Shown here in pieces: positions 61,930 to 64,000 of a stretch of DNA of 64,000 bases (within the stretch, counting starts at the first letter, position 1; every line of letters starts with the position of its first letter). The notes under the pieces were generated by a model. The model had not been told where the DNA came from. It saw nothing but the letters and a program-made list of their open reading frames with translations, and did no database searches. This DNA is from Argentina anserina (taxonomy: Eukaryota > Streptophyta > Magnoliopsida > Rosales > Rosaceae), in assembly GCF_933775445.1 (NCBI RefSeq), contig NC_065875.1:14893001-14957000 (forward strand), written 5' to 3'. A program made the translations under genes and the position numbers.

Positions 61930-63026
61930 TGTAGACACATGAAATTTAATGAAGTAAATCATCTTCATTAAATGATTAAGCCGACCAAGAGCCCGACAAA
62001 ATTGCACACGTGGCCAAAAGTCAACAAAGTTGGTGCGGATCCGAATAAAACTCGTATCAGCACAATAAACGGATGATCGTAATCAAAGCTACGTAATTCC
62101 GATTTAAATCGAAAATTGAATGTCATTGACGATTTAAAATGGTAAATCGGACATTTGATTAAATTAATAAATTTCTTAATATTTATAATTAAGTCAATTA
62201 TTTTCTGTTTAATTTAGTTATGAGAATAACTAATTTTAAATAAATCGGAAGATACATATTGATTTAATTATACAATTAAAGAAATTTATTATTTTAGTGT
62301 CATTAAAATATTCTACAAAACAGAAACCTTGACACTATAAATACTCCCTTCAAAATGAAGAGAAGGGGGGATTTTCCAGACTTGGAGAAGAAGGATAGAA
62401 ATCACTTGAGCAAGAATCACTCTCGACAAATCCCGAAGTCTCTCAAGTCCACGAAGATCATCAAATCCACGAAGAATCATCAAGCGGCCAAATCGCTCGT
62501 TCTTCATCAAATCCAAATTCAACCTCAAGTCCACGAAGAATCATCAAGCGGCCAAATCGCTCGTTCTTCATCAAATCCAAATCCAACCTCAAGTCCACGA
62601 AGAATCATCAAGCGGCCAAATCGCTCATTCTTCATCAAGTCCAAATCCAACCTCAAGTCCACGAAGAATCATCAAGCGGCCAAATCGCTCGTTCTTCATC
62701 AAATCCAAATCCAATCCAAACTCAAGTCCACGAAGAATCATCAAGCGGCCAAATCGCTCGTTCTTCATCAAATCCAAATCCAATCCAAACTCAAGTCCAC
62801 GAAGAATCATCAAGCGGCCAAATCGCTCGTTCTTCATCAAGTCAAATCCAAATCAAACTCAAATCCTCAAGATCAAGTGCATGTCACCCTTGAGACAAAT
62901 CACATACGGAGATAGAATCAGAGGAGTTCACCAAAGATTGTAACCCCGCGCTTGATATTCAATAAATTACATTTATTTGTACACGTGTCTGCATTCTCTT
63001 GCTTGTTTTCAGATTCTCGTTCTACA
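61930..63026 (+). repeat. 3' LTR, 1097 bp
   Basis: Same length as the 5' LTR, with two base differences found by eye (ATACTCCC here for ATACCCCC, AGAAGG for AGGAGG). Internal 64-69-bp repeats are identical in number. It is followed by GTAGT (63027-63031). Confidence 0.95.
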
Positions 63027-63596
63027 GTAGTGATCAACAAAAATTAAACTACATGTTTGATAACACAGTTAACATCATGTGATTATAAATGAATTTAAGA
63101 AAAACATTTGACGAGATCGCGGCCACTACCACAATTAGGTCTACGAAAGCACAAAACTAGAATGTCGGAAAACGGCACAATCTATTGACAATTGGGGCTC
63201 AAAATTGAAGCATGGAGTTTAGAATTCAGGGTCGCTCGCTCGAATAACACCAAGGGTTATATAAATTTACACACGGTTTCATGCTACTTTGTTCGATTCT
63301 TTGATGAATGAATCTTACTCAGTACCGTATCACACCATTTTGTCTGACTCATTCTTAGGAAAATATGAATGTGGTAAACGGAAGTGATCCAAAATCTAAC
63401 TCCAGTGCAGAGTTGTAAATTATTAATTCTTCTTTGGTTTTTTTTTTTGTATGAGAAAAAGGGATTATTGTTTTGGTCACACATGGTAAAAACAAAATAG
63501 AAATAAGGGGTTAAACGACAGCGCATCGAGCACTTCAACATTTACACATCCCTCAGAGCTCTCTCTCTCTCGTTTCTCAGAGAAGCAAGCAAAGCG
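63027..63596. other. Spacer and AP5M upstream region
   Basis: AT-rich DNA with no gene, then a CT-rich probable leader (63555-63580) just before the ATG at 63597. Confidence 0.4.
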
Positions 63597-63672
63597 ATGC
63601 CCCAAGGTAGTAGCATCAGAGCCATCTGGATCCTCAACGGCCTCGACGCCGTCGCCTTCTCCAGGTCCCCCT

Positions 63673-63719
<47 letters not shown>

Positions 63720-64000
63720 GACACACCTTCTCTCTGATTCTATTCACTAACTTCTTCTCCGCTCGTTCAATTTCGACTCGTTTTGGCCTATTTTACTTGT
63801 TACTGTTTCTGTCGCCTTAAACCTAAGCTCCGATTTGATGAATTTCAATCGTTTCTGTGCTAAAATTTCATTTACTTGTTTGTGAGAATCTGATTGTGTG
63901 TTTTTGTGCCGCGCAGGAGGTTTCCGGTGGTGGAGAAGCGGTGGCGGGGAGCTTGCCAGACCGAGAAGGAGAGCTCTACTGATACTGACACTGTGTATCC
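63597..64000 (+). CDS. AP5M: AP-5 complex subunit mu, N-terminal part (runs off the window)
   Basis: Exon 1 is 63597-63664 and the intron is 63665-63916 (GT-AG, with a (CT)n run). Exon 2 starts at 63917 and continues past 64000. The product starts MPQGSSIRAIWILNGLDAVA and continues FSRRFPVVEKRWRGACQTEK. This is the opening of the longin-like domain of the mu subunit of AP-5, an adaptor complex for late endosome traffic; plant orthologues begin with a closely similar SIRALWILN..D.V.FSRRFPVVE stretch. Only about 50 codons are visible. Confidence 0.85.
63678..63710. repeat. (CT)n microsatellite in AP5M intron 1
   Basis: Perfect CT run of about 16 units followed by (AC)4. It lies 14 bases after the splice donor and is not coding. 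Confidence 0.95.

Larger units (their letters stand above)
55360..63026 (+). mobile_element. Young non-autonomous Tat-like LTR retrotransposon, 7667 bp
   Basis: Two LTRs of exactly 1097 bp (55360-56456 and 61930-63026), TG...CA ends, and the target duplication GTAGT (55355-55359 and 63027-63031). Comparing the LTRs by eye I find two differences, near 55785 and 55793 (against 62345 and 62363). Inside: a primer-binding-like site, one 866-codon ORF (gag fused to the integrase tail), three tandem arrays, a captured kinase fragment (61054-61523) and then the 3' LTR. Protease, reverse transcriptase, RNase H and most of integrase are missing, so it must have moved using enzymes from a relative. Similarity to the minus-strand element at 36282-54142 in gag, integrase, arrays and LTR shows they are one family. 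Confidence 0.95.

Noticed and set aside
63477..63724. Minus-strand Arg/Glu-rich frames
   Set aside because: They read through the (CT)n microsatellite and the AP5M first exon in antisense.

Overview
This is nuclear DNA of a flowering plant. The genes have spliced exons with GT-AG borders, the intergenic DNA is AT-rich, and plant-type CACTA, hAT and Ty3/gypsy elements are nested among the genes. The proteins are eudicot-like; a Rosaceae-type genome is my impression only, and nothing here proves the species.

Left part (1-35 kb) is gene-bearing. In order: the tail of a small secreted protein gene (3-83), a His-rich small secreted protein (534-776), a LIFEGUARD/BAX-inhibitor-1 family membrane protein (1568-3119), a complete non-autonomous CACTA transposon carrying a kinase fragment (5135-7784), a decayed hAT element with a GC-rich hairpin (9636-11911), a glycine-rich secreted protein (13170-13430), a BSD-domain protein (14603-15769, minus), an 11-exon MO25/Cab39-like scaffold gene (16867-20278, minus), a second hAT remnant (21031-22755), an F-box/LRR gene of the FBL4 type with an early stop (23211-27655), and two squalene epoxidase genes arranged head to head (28899-31461 minus; 32391-34994 plus). 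For the multi-exon genes I worked out exon borders by hand; each set sums to an intact reading frame.

Right part (36-63 kb) is a nest of LTR retrotransposons. An old, minus-strand Ty3/gypsy element of Tat-like type runs from its 3' LTR (36282-37138) to broken gag near 54142. A chromovirus-type (Tekay/Del-like) element, 44361-48457, with target duplication GTATA, sits inside its integrase region. A second, young member of the same Tat-like family lies on the plus strand at 55360-63026: two 1097-bp LTRs with only two differences seen, target duplication GTAGT, and one long ORF in which gag is fused in frame to the integrase tail because protease, reverse transcriptase, RNase H and most of integrase are deleted.

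The most interesting pattern is that both copies of this family carry broken host genes in the stretch between the tandem-repeat arrays and the 3' LTR: a STY8/17/46-type ACT-kinase fragment in the young copy, and a 2-oxoglutarate dioxygenase fragment abutting an alpha/beta-hydrolase fragment in the old copy. This suggests a gene-capturing, trans-mobilised retrotransposon family with a hypervariable 3' region.

The last 400 bases hold the first exon and part of the second exon of an AP-5 complex mu-subunit gene that runs off the window. No rRNA, tRNA, CRISPR or organelle-derived stretch was recognised.
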